DNA of 64,000 bases, from contig NC_029530.1 in assembly GCF_001577835.2 (NCBI RefSeq), positions 992,001 through 1,056,000 of the forward strand, written 5' to 3'. Position numbers and translations under genes: made by a program. The stretch comes from Coturnix japonica (taxonomy: Eukaryota > Chordata > Aves > Galliformes > Phasianidae). The notes under the pieces are model-generated. The model ran no database searches. It worked only from the letters and a program-made list of their open reading frames with translations, and was not told where the DNA came from. Below, in pieces: positions 41,806 through 56,800 of this stretch (position 1 is its first letter; each line of letters begins with the position of its first letter).

Positions 41806-44800
41806 GTAAGTACCGCCGTTGGGGGCTGCCCGGCCCCGCTCCCCCCGGTCCCTTTCTCCCCCCCGGCCGTGTATAGCACTGCGCGGTGCCCCCCGCTCGG
41901 TGCGTTGTTTTATGTAACCAGCCCCGGAGTGCAGAGATCAGCCGGAGGAAGGAGCGGGGCTGGGGGCGAAACTTTTGGTTGCCCCCGTTTCCCGTCGCTC
42001 CCACGTCCCCTCCTGGCACAGCGCGGTGCTTTGGGGCGGCTTTGGGGCGCTGGTCCGGCCCGGTTCGGGCGGTTCGTGCTGTTCGAGCTGTGCGCTGTGA
42101 GCTTTGGGGGCCGGGGGCTCCGCGTTGGTTGCGCGTTTTGAAGCTCTGTAAGTTGCTCCGTGATGTATTTCTGGTGTTTCACGGCTGCTGTGCCGCTGTA
42201 TCTCAGCGTTCCGTGCCAATTGCAGATGTCGTTTTGCCGAACGGTTCCTTAAATCAGCGGCGTTTGACACCGAGCAGCGCTCCGGGCTTATTGTGACGTG
42301 ATTCTGGCTTTAATGCCTTCCATGCCAAGGGGCTGCTCGATCCCTGCAGGGTATCGCTCCGGTGCAGCACGAAGGTCTGACAGGCGTGTGAACCCATCCT
42401 TCGTCATTGGGCTCCTCGTCATGGCTGGGCCTGGCGGGCACACACAGCACACACAGCACACGAGTTGCCATGAACTCGGCTCACACCGTGCTGCATTTAT
42501 TGTGTTCACGTGGTTTCACGGTCAAAAAAAGGATCTTAATGCCGGCATCTTCCTGCAGCTGCAGAGCTGGGTGAGCTGAGCTCGTCTCGGGAGCTGCAGG
42601 TCGCTTCCATGTGATGCTCTGGACGTGCAGCCCCTGGTTGTGACATCCTGCCCATGGCAGCAGGGCACCATGGTGATGGCCCTGCCAGGAACAGTCACTG
42701 CACGGAGCAAGAGTTTGTAGCCTGTTACCGAATCCCAAACTTAAATCCGCCCTCTGTTAGCAGTGAATAATTACATGCGAAACGAGATATTTTTAGGATC
42801 TCTCCATATTGTAACTTGGCCTGTGCATCTCGCAGTGTTAGAGCTGTGTCGGAGACCATCCCAGGCACACGCTACGTGCTGCTGCCAAGCTGTGTCTGCG
42901 ATGGAAATAACACTTAACTGAGCAACTGCTGTCAGGCGGTGTCTGAAGTCCTGTCCATTCAGAAATACTTGGATGGATCTGCACAGATTTGATGTTGTTT
43001 TTATCCTGAGCAGTTCTGGGAGCAGAGCACACACTGTGTGTGCTGGGAGTGTCTTCCAGGTGGGTTTTTCCTTTTGTTGTGACCCGTTACTTCAGGCCAT
43101 GCAGGCTGTGCCCTTCCCTGGGTGCCAGCATGGAGCACACAGCACTGGTGCAGCAGAGGAGGTGCTGCCTGCTGCCGCTTCCAGCTCTGCTGCTCACACA
43201 GGCCTGTGTGCTGCTCACAGCACGGGAACTTGACCAGGTGATGATTTACTTGAGTTTCTGTTCATTTGTTGTTTGTGTTGTCCAGTTCCGGGGCTGCTCT
43301 GCCTGTTGAGGCCCTTATCTGTGTGTAAGTGCTTAGTGGAAGGACACAGCGCTTCTGGGCACTGCTCGTGTTCCTTGGTAGCACTTTGGAATGGCTCTGA
43401 CCTCAGCATTGTCAGCCCGTGTGCTCAGCCATGCACCATAAGGGCCTTCTGCTGCACAGGAAGCTCTCTGAGGTGCCGGGGGTGGCTTTTAGGCAGCGTG
43501 ATCTTTGTTTTTAGCTGTGGTCCAAAGAACTTTGCTAAATAATGGCACCTGAAGGGTGTCTGGAATATGTTGTGTGCACTGATGGTGGTGTCTATCAGTG
43601 GTATTCATGCATTAATTTGGGAAGGTTCCATGAGAGATACTTCCCTGTTCTTTTTCCTTGGCTGACTGTTTAGCATTTGCTGTATCCCTGTGTTATTCCT
43701 CCTGGTTCTGTGGGGGGGAACTGAGCTGCTTTGCTGTCACGGGGCTGCCTGGAAAGGCGTGTGAGAGCGGTGTGCTGTGGGCCCTCAGCTCCCGGTGTGC
43801 GTTCCTCTAATCATAACAGAGCTGTGTGAGTAGGTGGTCTGGTTTGTCACAGTTAGGGAGTAAATGTGCATTAACTGTAAGCATTGCGAATGAATGTATA
43901 AATAGTGCTATATATAATAATTAGGTTAATTTACTTACAGGAACGAATCAAATGGCATAATGAAGGAAGAACGATTCTGCTTAATGTAACCAGAATCCAG
44001 AGTGATTCAGCTGCAGCACATTGCGCTTATTTCTTCTAAGGCCTTTTTTTCCTTTGTATTTTCATTAAGGATAACAGTGTAAACCATTCTGGGCTGTTCT
44101 GCCTTGGGCTGCTGGCTGCTGTGATGTAAGCATGAGTGTGGTCATCCACAGAACCCAAATCTGGTCAGCTTTCCAGCTTTGCTTTCCAATGTTAGGTTGT
44201 ATAACTGCATTATTAGTAGAGATTGCAACACAGCTGTTGGTGAGCAGTGTGCTGCAAAGCTAAACTTCACCTGATGAATGATGGTGCTCAGCTGCTGGTG
44301 CTCTGCCCTTGTTCAAACTGTGCTACTTGCTGTTGTTTCTATTGCCAGCAATCTCTGTTTTAGCTCAGCTGCAATACCTGTGTGTATAGGTGCCTAAGGC
44401 TTCATGGAAAAACTGCCTTATTTCAGTCATGAAAATAAAGAAAACAAAGTTCTTCAGTCTTTTGCTGAATACAGTAGAGTGTGAATTTCTGGTAATGGCC
44501 ACGCTGTGACTTTTCTGCAGCAAGCAGCCAGCTGGGCGTCTTGGAAGCATGGCAGCAACACAGTGTCTATAATACAGAGCGGGCTGCAGTACTTTGATGT
44601 GATGGGAGCTGTGCTGCTGTGTGCTGGGTTCTTCACCAGCATGGCAGAATGGGGCATTTTCTGGGTCAGGGCACCACCGAGTGAACACTCATTCAGCCAG
44701 TTCTGAAGATGAGACCTGAACTTTGCTTAGAAGTCATAATGAGACGTAATCACAGGGGGCCTCAGACACGCACAGCTGGTGCTCTGATGGACTTTCTTAC

Positions 44801-47800
44801 TAAACCACACCCCGCTGCTCGAAGCCTCAAACTATTTCTGATTATTATTATTACTTTAAACCGAGGCTTTGCTGGCGCTGGTGGGGAGCAGCTTCACGCA
44901 GGGCGTGCGCCGAGACATGAAGATGGCAATGGAGAGAGGAAAGGAGTGTCCAAAGGTGTGCATTAGTTTAATTAGATGAAAGTCAGCACTGAGCTCCCAC
45001 TGACACAAGCACTGATTCGGGTCTGGTAATTTGCAGTGGAGAAGAGCCAGGTATTTTTTACAAGTGTAAAACTAAGGAGAAGTTTCAGCTTCCTGAGGTA
45101 TTTTAACTTTGGAAGGTCGAGCTCTACCGACTGCCCTGAGTTGTCTCAGCTGCCATGTTTGTCAGCTGCTGAAAAGATGTTTATTCTTGCTATGCCAAAA
45201 ACAAGGCCTTTTAGACTGTGGCGATTTAATCTTGGTATACAATTTTATTCTATATCATATCTAAAACCTGTCATGAAAGATTTAAAACCAAACAAACACG
45301 AAAAGCAGGCAGTTTCAACAGGAAAATGCATTTAACTGAAGTGTGAAAAGTCTTTTAAAATCATTCCTAATGCTGGAGGAGAGCTGGGTTTTCTGGCCAT
45401 AGCTGGGAGAGTCTGTTATCTTTGCTTCCATGGGGAGCAGCAGAGCTGACAATACAGGACGCTTTTGGAAGCTAATAAAATTTGAGCCTCGAGGGAAGAA
45501 AAAATGATGTTTATGTTCGGCAGGAATATTCTCTCCTCTTGTAGCTTGGGAGACAGAGGAGCTCCATCTCAGTACGTGGCTGTGCCTGCAGCGGGGCAAC
45601 GCTCTGCTCTGCTCTGCCTGCAGCCGCCATGGTGCCATTTGAATGCTAAATGCAGGTGGAGCTTTGAAGCCCAACTGGGCAATGCAGGAAGGCTGCTCCT
45701 GTGCACAGGATGCCCAGTGCTGTAGTCAGTGTGTGACTTACGCCAGTAGCAACATCCTGTCTGTTTTTCCTAGTGAGCAGAGGTGGAGGATGTGGGTGTA
45801 TGGAAACAGGGATGAGAGGCTGCCTCTGTTAGACCAGGGTGGGCCTTTCAGCCTTTGTACGTGAATACACAAACAGGTTTTCTAATTTTTCTTTGAAATC
45901 CTTTTTGAGATGCTATTTTAATTGCTGCCCGTGTTTATCCAAATATGCCTCGTGTGTATCCTCTTATAAATAGAAGCCGGCACTACAGAATTGTTCAGGT
46001 GGTCTGGGAGCTTACTTGGCTGGGAGCAGGGTAAGCTGAGGGCTGCTGCTCTTCAAAACACAAGAAGAAAAAGGCCTGGGAGGAGGTGTTCAGGGCTTGT
46101 CCTTGGGAGCCCTCCCTTCAGCTTGGACTAGTATTGTTTGACTGTTACTTATTTTACGTTCCAATTTTGTGTGTCCAAAATTCTCAAACTTCTGAGCTCT
46201 CGGCCTGTTACGCAGGCAGTGGTGGGTACGTGGATATTACAGCATCAACAGTACAGGAACACGGATATTGCAGTGGTTACCATGGTTTTCTGTTTGTGAA
46301 CCTGTAAGTGCAGAATTTGTTGTCCTCAAATGTGAAATCATTATAAAGTATCTTTCATAAACACGCTGCTGTGTTTCGATACCTTCCAGTTAGAAGGGGC
46401 AGCAGAGCCATGTGCAGAGCACCAGAACCCTTGAGTTTTAGATCTGAAGCTGAACACCTACATCTTGTATAAAGTCACATAGTTTGGAAGTACTGCCCCT
46501 TTGGCAATGGGATAGCAAGTTGTGTGGAGCAAGGCAGCAGCATTAAGATGGGAATATGAGGAATGGTGATTTTTGTCAAGCTGCATATAAGGTGATGGCA
46601 TTGTTTTGTGAAGGGAAGAGCTCATAGAAGCTGACCAGTCACTGAGTGCCTTGAGAAGGTCCACGTGTGCCATTCTGAAGTGACTGCTCTCCAGGAAACC
46701 TGGCTACAGACTCAGACTGAATTAATAGCAGGATGCTCTTAAATGAACAAATTAATGTGTTAAGTTGGAGCCTAACAAAGCAAACTTTGTTATATATATA
46801 TATTTATATATATAATATATATATATAAGGGCTTTCGCAAATAAAGTCAGACAAAGCCTTACTCTCCCAAGATTCTCGAAACTAAATTGGCATTTACATT
46901 AGCTCTCTTTCATGTCTTCAGGGAAATAATCCAATGTAATATCTGTATCAACACAACGTAAGGGAATGCAGAATGCCTGGATGTTTTTATAAACAAGTAT
47001 CGTTTTAATTTCAATTCTGATCAATCACAGAAATGCTTGGAAATAGAAAGGTTCAGCTTCAAACTTCTGTAGCTACTCTTGGTGGGAGGCAGGTTTTTTC
47101 TTCTGGAAAAACATTTCCTTTCCTTGGTATCAAAATTTATTTGGGATTCTTTTAATTGTGTATAAGCTCCTTTTCAATTTTTATTTATTTTCTCATGAGT
47201 GGGGTCTCATTTTGCAAACTTAGCTTTCTCCATAGGTCGCTTGCTCAGCAGCCAGCCCACGCTGTGATGGAGCTCTGCTGTAGCAGGGTTTGCCAGCAGC
47301 TGCTGGGCTGCAGGGCAGGAGGTGGAGGTAGGTGTGGGCGTTCAGCTTGTTGGCTGTCTGTAAAAGCTCAATGGTTACAATTGTCATGCTTAAAATTTTA
47401 TTTGCATGTCATTCCACACCGGTAATTCCTTTTGCCAAAAAGTATTTCATGCCCTGTGTTCTGAAAGCTGGCGGGATAGAGCTAAATCTGGTTCAAGAAC
47501 TGAAAAATTAATGATTTCTTTTCTGGCCTGCTGTGTTTGATCTATAATTCATATCTGGTAAAATGAGAAATGGGCTTTTGAGCGAGCTATTGTCTCTCCA
47601 TTTACTAGCTGGGTGTTTGTGGTGGTGTTTTTAATTCATCCCTCAGAGGATGTCGGGGTGTGAATTTTGGGCCATTGAGCACTACTCAAGGAGGTCCTAC
47701 CCACGTTTTCTTCATCTGTCATTATCTTTAGATTTTTTTTATCCCTGTGATATCTGGGTCCAAACTACACGGCTGTTGTAGCTGCCATGACCCTTGAATT

Positions 47801-50800
47801 TTAACCTTATTATAAGAGTAAATGATTCAGGGTTATAAGATACAATTAAACATCTGATCCTGTCTGTTGAGCTGGGATGGATTGTGTGGGTTGATGCAAC
47901 GAACTCTTCTGCATCGAATCTATCCAGAGGGGCTGACCAAGGCTTGTTTCTTCCTCCCTACCAAGTTCTGTATTCTTAGTCTGAATTCTCTTGATCCAGA
48001 AAAGAAAGTGGAATTTGTTCTGGTGAACAGAACAAATAGAGATAGAGAGGTCTATCAGTTTGCCAAGTAATTGTCCTTGACTGCAGTGGAGCCCTGTTCA
48101 GTGGAATGACGCTTTTTGTTTTTCCTTTTTTTCTTTAGTGATGAATGTGCTTGTTCTTTTGTTTGCTTCATTCAGAGTGATGTTATTTATTTTTCATGTT
48201 TTAACTGCTTTGGAAATGAGGAAAAGATGTTTTCATGTAGATCAACTTGGCTTGTAAAAAAGCATCTCATTTTGCCAGCTTTCTTCTTGGTTCCTATAGA
48301 ATTACTGTCCTGTCGTGCTGCTTTGACCATGGTGTATGTTGTAATAAGTCTCCAGAACAGTGCACTGTGCATGTACGATGTGTGGATTCCTGCATGTCTG
48401 ATGAAGCATTGATTCTCTGGGCTTGTGAGTCCTGCCAACGCTTCAGTTAGAAAACGTAAGGTTTTAATGTACGTTCTGTCTTTTAGTCCCAGTTTGGCCT
48501 CATATTTTGAAAGACATTTCTCTGGAACTAGTCGTGATGTACCAGGATTTTTATAACATAATAAAGACATTTTATACTGAGATAGTTAACTACACAGTCT
48601 GCTTCTAATTCATATTTCTCCCTTGATGTCCCTTCTCACTCTTTCTTACCATTCCTATTCAGAAACTCAGTGAAGGTATATTAAAAGAATTAAAAAGGTG
48701 GGATTAAAACTTGCTTCTGATCTTCTGACGTGCCACTTAAAATCTCACTGCAAAGTGATTAGTCCTGGATATTCACATGGCTGCATGCTTGGTTTAAATC
48801 TCTGAGAGGGCTGTTGATTGTCCCAGCTGGCTGCATTACTTCAGCTGTGTCCACCTCCTGGGTTTACCCTTCTGCAGGAGGACTGAACTCCCTCGCCCAA
48901 GGTCCGGATCCTGTTCTGTAACAGGATGATGAACTTTTTGACAGAAAATAAGATTTTTGAACTTTGCTCTTGGAAATAACTGAATCGTTGTGTTTAAGAG
49001 CTTAAAGGGAAAGGAACATTTTGCTTGGAGGAGAGAGCTAACTGGAAGACTTCAGTCCAATAGTTAATTTAGCAAAGTGATTTAGGATGGAATATATTAT
49101 ACAACACTGCTATATTATCTGCACGGTGTGCTATCAACAGATGTCTGGACATACTCTCATCCACTCTTCCAGTGTATGGATCTTTAGATGCTCCTCTTCA
49201 ATCCTCAGTGTTCAGTTTGGACTTTGTGACTGTCAGGACTTACTCCAGAATGCAGGCACCCTGGAGCAGACTTGTTAGGTGTCAGTTCAGCATTGCTCCC
49301 CTTGCTGTGGATGGTCACCCCGTCAGGAGCTGCACCCGCTGCAATGACAGTTTGCTGGAAACTCTGCTGAGATTCAATGGCAGTTGGCTGAGCCCCAGCT
49401 CCACAAGTCAGTGGTCAGAAGAGACTGCAGGGCACGAGTCTGTGCAGTTTGTAGCGTTGACTTGATTCTTTTTTTAATTAAAGCTTTAAGTGTGTCAGCA
49501 GAGTGCCAAGGACAAGACATGATCAGCTCAAACAGTGCATTGCAACAGATGATGCTGTTCTGTATTCTCATAGGAGTATGGCACTTGAATACAGCGATGT
49601 TACTTTTTTTGTCACTTTTGTTCATTTTACAGTCCTTGATGCTTTGAAATGCTGTAAATAATCTTCATAACAAATTCCAGTTATTGCTGGCTTTTTTCTT
49701 CTCAAATCCTTAAGTTTTGTTGTTTTTTTTTCCCGAATTCTTTTGAAGAGCAGTGTCTGAATGAATTTAAAGCCAGAAAAAAACAATTGCACTTTATTTT
49801 TAGCTGCTTTTTTTTTCTGTAAGGCTGCTTTCTGTGAGGTTTCCCTGGTATTTAAGGAAACACATTAGCCTGCAGTTCTTTATAGATCTTGTGAGGGTTA
49901 CTAGAATCTGCCTGGCTAACTTCAGGTGAGATCATCATCCTCTTTTTGTTGTTTTTAAGCACCAAGCTTTGGAGCTTGATTCCTCAGTGCTCTGCGTGTT
50001 ACTGCTCCATCCTGGCCTTCATTATGGCACTGCAAGGGATGTACATGGCAAGATGAAAGCGTGAAGGGTCAGAGCTGGTGATGACAGCAGTCTGAGAACT
50101 GCACCTCTGCTTAGGTTTAAGTGTTTCCTATAGAGTTGGTAGTTTATGGGAGCCCTTTGTGGAGAAGAGCACAAGGGATGTGAAGTTAGCTGTAGGTAAT
50201 GCAGTTCTATTTGTTGTAAGAATTTTTATATGCAGAAGGAGACAGTGAGGCAATGGGAGTGGCAGAACAAAACAAAGCTCTTCTGACCTTCATCCTCAGT
50301 GGAGCCATCCAGGTCAGTCAAACAAGGAGGAAAACAAATTTTCTTAATTCTTTCTGTAAATTAACCTTTTTTTATATATATAGTAGCTCTTAACAACACC
50401 CCCTCCAGAGCAATTGTCTGATGTGAGTGTGCAATGATGGCTCACAGCTCTCTGAAGTTCCTCAGAACTTCCACTGTGATTCAGTGAGTCATGTAAACGT
50501 GACTTCTTCAGATGTGACTCAAATATCCTCCATGTTGCTGAGTTGCTGTTGTGCCGTGGGCTGGGGGCTGCTGGCATCCAAGCTGACTGTTTCCTTCAGG
50601 GACAAGCCAACAAGATGGCTGTTCTCCCTTCTTAGCTGAATGCTGGGTTTTGGTTATGAGGCTCAACCCTGTGGAACAAACCTCCCGGAGAACATCTCTG
50701 CCCCCTGGGAGCAGAGCTGAAAGCTGGAGGCTGCATGCAGTGCAGTCCCTGTAGGTGGAGGGACAACATGTGAGATAATTGACACATTTTCTGGGGGTGT

Positions 50801-53800
50801 GTTTGAGTTGCTTTGGCAGCTCTAACCTGCTGTTGGAGAGATGGAGGACCGGACAAGGAGGAGGAGTAATCAGTTAATGTCAGGAACACTGGGTAGCTGA
50901 AAAAGTCTGTGAAAAATTGAGTTTCTGGAGCAGAAATCCTAAAGCTTCAGCTTATTTTGTGGGGATTTTGTTTTCTTTTTCCTGCCCTGAGGCACTCCAT
51001 CATAATTCCCTTTGCTCATGCTGTACCTGTCAGGAGCTGACACTGTTGGACTCCCATCTGGGTAGGTGTGACAGCGGTGTGTTTCACCCTGCCAGAGCAG
51101 AGGTGGCACTTGTCCATTCTGTGTCCCAGCCTGCCAGCTTTGCTTCTTCCCAGAGCAGAGATTATGCCAAACTGTACTTTAACTGTTTTCCCCTTGGCTG
51201 GTCTCCCCCCGTGATGAAGTTGTAAGTGATTTCTGTATTCCTGGTAGAGATATGCGAGCAAGTCTTCTTGGTAATTTTTGTCTGATGCCAAGAGACTGCC
51301 CAGAGCCTTCTGGTGTGGATGTTCAGCACAGGAGTGGGTATCAGTGGGCACGCTTAGCTGTAAAACACGGTCTGCTTGTAGACACAAGTTGGAATGCTTA
51401 TTGTAGACAGTTTACCCTTACTTATTGTGGTTTACTGTGGTACCAAGAGAAAACTAGTACTGAAGAAAGGCATTTGCAGGCTTGCTCTGAGCATCTCTTT
51501 AATGATAATTACTCCGCTGGTTTTCACTGGAAGGGGTATGCAGAGATCATACAGCTCCAAAGCCCGTCAGGATTTACTTGTTTTAAATCTGACTATTGAC
51601 TATATAGGAAATATATGAAGGAAGAAGTCATAAAACCATGAGCAGTGATTGCAGGAGGTTGGGCTGGTGTTAAACAAGGACACAGGACGCGTATCCAGGA
51701 GAGACATTTGTTCATCTGCGCATGAAATATGTTGTTTCGTCTTAATATAGACAAGTTCACAGATCTCCTGCTTGTATAATGAGAAGAATCGTGTTGGGTG
51801 TAAACCCATTTGAGTGTCCTTTTTGGGCTCCTTTAAAAATACAGAACTGGTTTTAATGCCTGTGTTTATTTTGGTACAGTGTATAGACTGCTGGAAATGT
51901 GTTTATAGCACAGTCTAATGAGCTGAGGCTCATCTCTAATATTCCACTGCCGCATAGCTGGATAAAAAAGCTGATGCTTTCTATATATGTATCTGTGTCA
52001 GACACTGGCTTCCACTACCAGTTAATGCTGCGAGGAGTTGCCTATCTAATACTACCTAAACTAAGAATATGGGCAACCCAACGGTTTCTAAGCACTTGAT
52101 AATGATCACAGTTAATGCAGCATTCGTTATCTTCTGCAGCAGTTGGATTCATCAATGCCTGCCCTGTGCTCTGTGTTGTGAACATCACTGTTTCTATGAG
52201 GTCATCAGTATTTCAGCTTGATGACTTCATGTTGAGAAGGCATTTCAATGTGCAGTCTGCCTGTGAATTACTAATTCCAGGTCAGCCTTGAGACTGGTTA
52301 CTGTTTTAGATGCAAGAAACCTGGTTATATGGAAATAGTGTTACTTCTATTGGAATAGAGGTACAACTCTTCCTGGACCCAATTTATGTGAGGTGAGAGC
52401 GAGCTGCCCTTCAGCATACCAATGGGTTTTCTTGCCACTTTAAATGCAGTGATTTTAATTTCTTCCCAATTCTTTTCCAAGAGGAAGAGCGTTTTTACTG
52501 ATGCACAATTGCTTATTTCATCAAATGGAAGGCAGCTTGAAACTGTATTTTTAATAGAAATGTCTTCCGCAATAGGGGGAAATAATATTCCTGTCTGAAA
52601 TAAAATAGAGGTATTTTTTGAAGCACAACTATGCAGATCATTGAACAGAGAAGTAGTAGTAGCTAAATCCTGAATTCAACACAGTGTAGGCATTTCAAAT
52701 GATTCACAGTTTTTGAAAGCACTGGTATCGTGCCATGATAGTGTTCTAGAGAACTACTTTTTTGAATTACAACTGGAACTGGAGTAGTAGCTCTTTTAGT
52801 ACATAGGAAAGTAGCTGCCAGGAACGTATTGAATATCTGAAACCCAAATTGAATATATTTAGTCTAGCTGTTCTACGGAATGCTGTACATTGAGCAACAA
52901 AGAGTGCTGCACCACATTGTCTGTAGCTCCCACTGTTGTTGGGATCAGGCTTTAGTCAAGCTGTGCCCTGAGCCTCCCTTGTGCAGTACAGCACTGTATT
53001 TTGTGGTTTAAATTACAGGTTGCAGCAACAAGTTGCCTTAATCACAATTATCCGCAACATTTCCATTATAAGACCTCACTTTTTAATTCTGTGACACCAG
53101 CCATTTGGGTCAAGCAGTCTGCTTTGTGCTGGGGGATTTTGCCTGGTTAGGTGAAAACAGATTGATATTGGGGATTACTGTCTTGCTTAAGGGAAACTTA
53201 AAGATCGGGGAGAGTACACCAAGGACTTGAAATGGGATAGCAGGTTGACTTTTGTGCTGGGCTTTATTTGTCCTCCTAAATTTGGCCGTGTTTCTAATCC
53301 CTGCAGTGAGCAGCACAGTTTCTGAATGCTTCACCCCACCCTGCAGGGCTGTGCCCCTGGGCAGCACTGTGTGCATCATGGCGGGGGGGACGCTTCTCTT
53401 GGGCCATTCACTTGGGCTTTGGATCTGGCCAGCTCCAGAAACGAGAGCAGAAGCATTTTCTCAGTGCAGTTAGGGAGCACTATGGGAAGAAAGTGAAAGA
53501 CAGAAAAGAGCTGTGAAAGCTGTTTTTAGTTCATCCTGTAGTGGTTGTAGTCTTGTTTTTTGGGATGTTGTGTGCTTGGGACTTGTAGCTCTGAGTGCTG
53601 TCAGATTCACATGGTTTGCACTGCAACTTGCACGGGCTACAAACTGCCAAGATCCCCAAGGAGTTGGGTTCTAGGAGGCACGTGAAGCTTTGGGTTCCTA
53701 TCTGCAAAATCAGACTAAGATGGAGAGATTGTAACTCCTAGGGGTGTCATAATGATAAATGCTAATGTTAGCAGTGCATTCATATGAAGTTAATTATACC

Positions 53801-56800
53801 AGAACATCCCAGAAGGAAAACAGTTCTATATTGAGAACAGAATGTGCATAGCATGCAACATATATGGCCTGAGGCCACACACTGTCTGGGTACAATGAAA
53901 AGAAACACTTAATAGCTACCTGCTCAGCAAGCATCATCAGTGCTTAAAGCAACAGCTCTACAGGGGATATAGCAATAAAGAGATTAAATTTGGTCCTCTT
54001 GGTATATGCAAGTGACTTTAAAGATTCACGGACAATTTTATAGTGGCAGTCCAATTTTATGAGCAGTTGCCAGGGTTGTCATATTAATATATCAAAAAAT
54101 ATGACAACTATGAACTTTCAGTGTCGCTTTGCAAAAATAAGCCCAGAGCTTGGGGCCGTGCTGCTTATAATTTTTTCTCAGTCAATTATTAGTTTGGGGA
54201 GGGTGAAAAATCCAGTGCTATGTCTGCAAAATGGAAAAACATGAAAGTTATTCAGCAGTTTGGGCTGCCTTGCACCAATTTAAGTTGTTTCAGTGCATTT
54301 GTTCACTGTATTTTCCAAGTCATTACAGCTGATCTCAGTCTCAGTAAGTGATGCTACTGCGTGCAGAAATATTAGGAAAAGTGCTTGCTTCCCCAGGAAT
54401 TACAGTGGAGTCTGTTCATCTCAGTACACAGCCTATTTTTGCAGATAGAATTATAGGTTTCAGTTTGTTGTGGTCACGTTTCTGCAAGGCTAACTTGGGC
54501 AGTTCCATCTCTTGCTTCCAAAAAAGGGGATCATGTGATGTAGAAGCAGTATCATAAATTTACCAGGCTTATATTTTAGGAACAGACCCCATAGGCTTCT
54601 ACGCATTCTCTGTGAATGTTTAATATTTTACAAGCTTGACTATTTTTTTAATCCTTTATGACTTTCTAAGTTGTGTTGGAATGGAGTTTGAAAATTGATG
54701 CTGGTTTTTTATATCTTCAAATAGATCGAGTGAAAGTAATTATTATTCCTTTGAAATAATTACAAGCATAGCGACTATTTGAGACAGAAATAACTGAGGT
54801 CTCAAATTCTTGCATGCACAGCTATTCATCAGCTAAATAAATCAGTCCCTGATGAGGAGGGGGGAGGAAGCAATCGCAGTGTTCTTGTGGCACAATAAAG
54901 CAAGGGGGGGCACTGTGCCTTAAGAGTCACAGCGCATGGATTTCTTTGTCTCCCTTCTAGTCTTTTTAACTAGGATTAGCAAAAACAAAAGAACACCAAA
55001 AAAACCCCATCCATACATGTGCGTATGTATATATGCATATGTGTAGCCAAAGCTGTGTTTCTCTCAGACTGTGAGATAAAATGATATTTCTTGCCTTAAT
55101 ATAATGCCTCATGATTTAAAAATTAACTTCTGGAAAGTTTTTTGAATTAAATAATGGACTGTGTTTGAGAAAGCTGAATGGCTTTAAAAAATGACCCAGA
55201 TTTTGTCTTTAGTGAAATTCAGATCTTTTAAGATGAACCTGGAAAGGAGCATTCCTCCTAAGGAGCTGAGCTGGGCATTGCTGGCAGCAGTGGGAGCGCA
55301 GCAGGAGGGCATGCTGCTCTGCTGGGAAAGTGGTTCCTGTGCCCATCTAGAATAGTGTCATCAACATTCCTTTTTTCTGTTGCAAGAAAGAAATCTGGAT
55401 GCCAGGAAGCAGAACTGTTTGGTATTCAGAGCCCTGTATGTATTCCAGCATCTGTTGGTTTGCATTAAGAGGGTTGTGGGTTTCTGTCTGGATTGATGGT
55501 TGTCGCTTCCAAGTCTCCTAGCTGCATGAGCAACAAACCATGTGCTTTATTAATTCCCCAGAGAACAGAAGAAAATGATGCGATCATTTGGTTTGAAAGA
55601 TAATTACGGCTCTAAGGAGCTCCTCAAAAATTGACACTATTCCATTGACTTGAGAGTAAACATCTGAAAGTTGTTATGATGCTGAAAAAGAACATGTAGG
55701 CTAAGAATATCTGTTGTGAAGCAGCCCTGAATTTTAAATCACTCACGCTCTTGTGGGGCTCCTCTTTCTGTTCTCTCTGTAAATATGGGTAAATTGTTTG
55801 AATTTTGACCCTGGATTCTTGAAGTGAGATGTGCAGCAGGGCAGATAATTCCACTGTGGGTCAGTTCTGAAGGTACTGAAATGTGCTTTTGTTTTCTTGG
55901 AAAGAGAACTTTTCAAATGAAACACCATAACCATAACACCACTGTAAGAAGCCAAGGCCCCCATTCCAATAGATGTGGGGTTTTTGGTTATGCTCCTGCA
56001 TGTTTGGAACTCAGTCTTGGTACATTCCATACAAACAGTGACAAACTTCAAACCTCTTTTTGCTTCAGCAGAAAAAGCTGAACTAGAATTGGTCACTGTC
56101 CTCATCTTCAATATTAAAATGAACTAAATGAAGCACTGCTTTAACTGCAGGAGGGTTTAGAATAGTTTGTCATGTTTATCACTTGCTCTCCTCCCTCTCA
56201 TGTCATTTATACCGTGTGGAAGTCCAGTATCTCTTGCATTGTCTCATCGAAGACCTTATACTAATCTCTCTTGACAAAGAGGAGCAGAAGGGGAAAAAAT
56301 TCTGCATGTTTTTGATTCAGAAGGGATTCTATAAGAAGTATTTAACATGGTCAGGCACACGCAGGCATGCAGATGAACCTCTGCCGCTTCCTTTGCTTCC
56401 TGCCCTCCGTACAGTACGTGCGGAGCTCTGGCAAAGTTCAGCAGCACTTAAACCTCCCTGACCCCTTTTTATGCCTTATATTTAATCATTAGGAGTGGGT
56501 TCACAACAGGATATGATGACGATGTCCGATCTGGTCACACCCAATCTCTGCTGGGACGCACTGACTTCATTCATTTGTAGGAGCGGTGCTGATGAGGCGG
56601 CTTACCACCACACCCGGGGTGTTTTATTGCAGTCATCCAGTGGTTCAGCTAAGGGAAGCATCGCTTTTCTTGAGGAAAGAAATGGCAACTTTCTGCCTTC
56701 CAAAAGAACTCGCTCCAGGAATGTGTAGTGTAAAAATGCCACGGCCTGGAATAATCATTGGGCTTCTACTGAATATACAAAGGACGGCGTGGCTTTTTCC

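Noticed and set aside
47024-47062. Possible CR1 tail (AATCACAGAAATGCTTGG)
   Set aside because: Only the first bases resemble CR1. The following sequence lacks the GTCCAAC-type segments, so chance similarity is likely.
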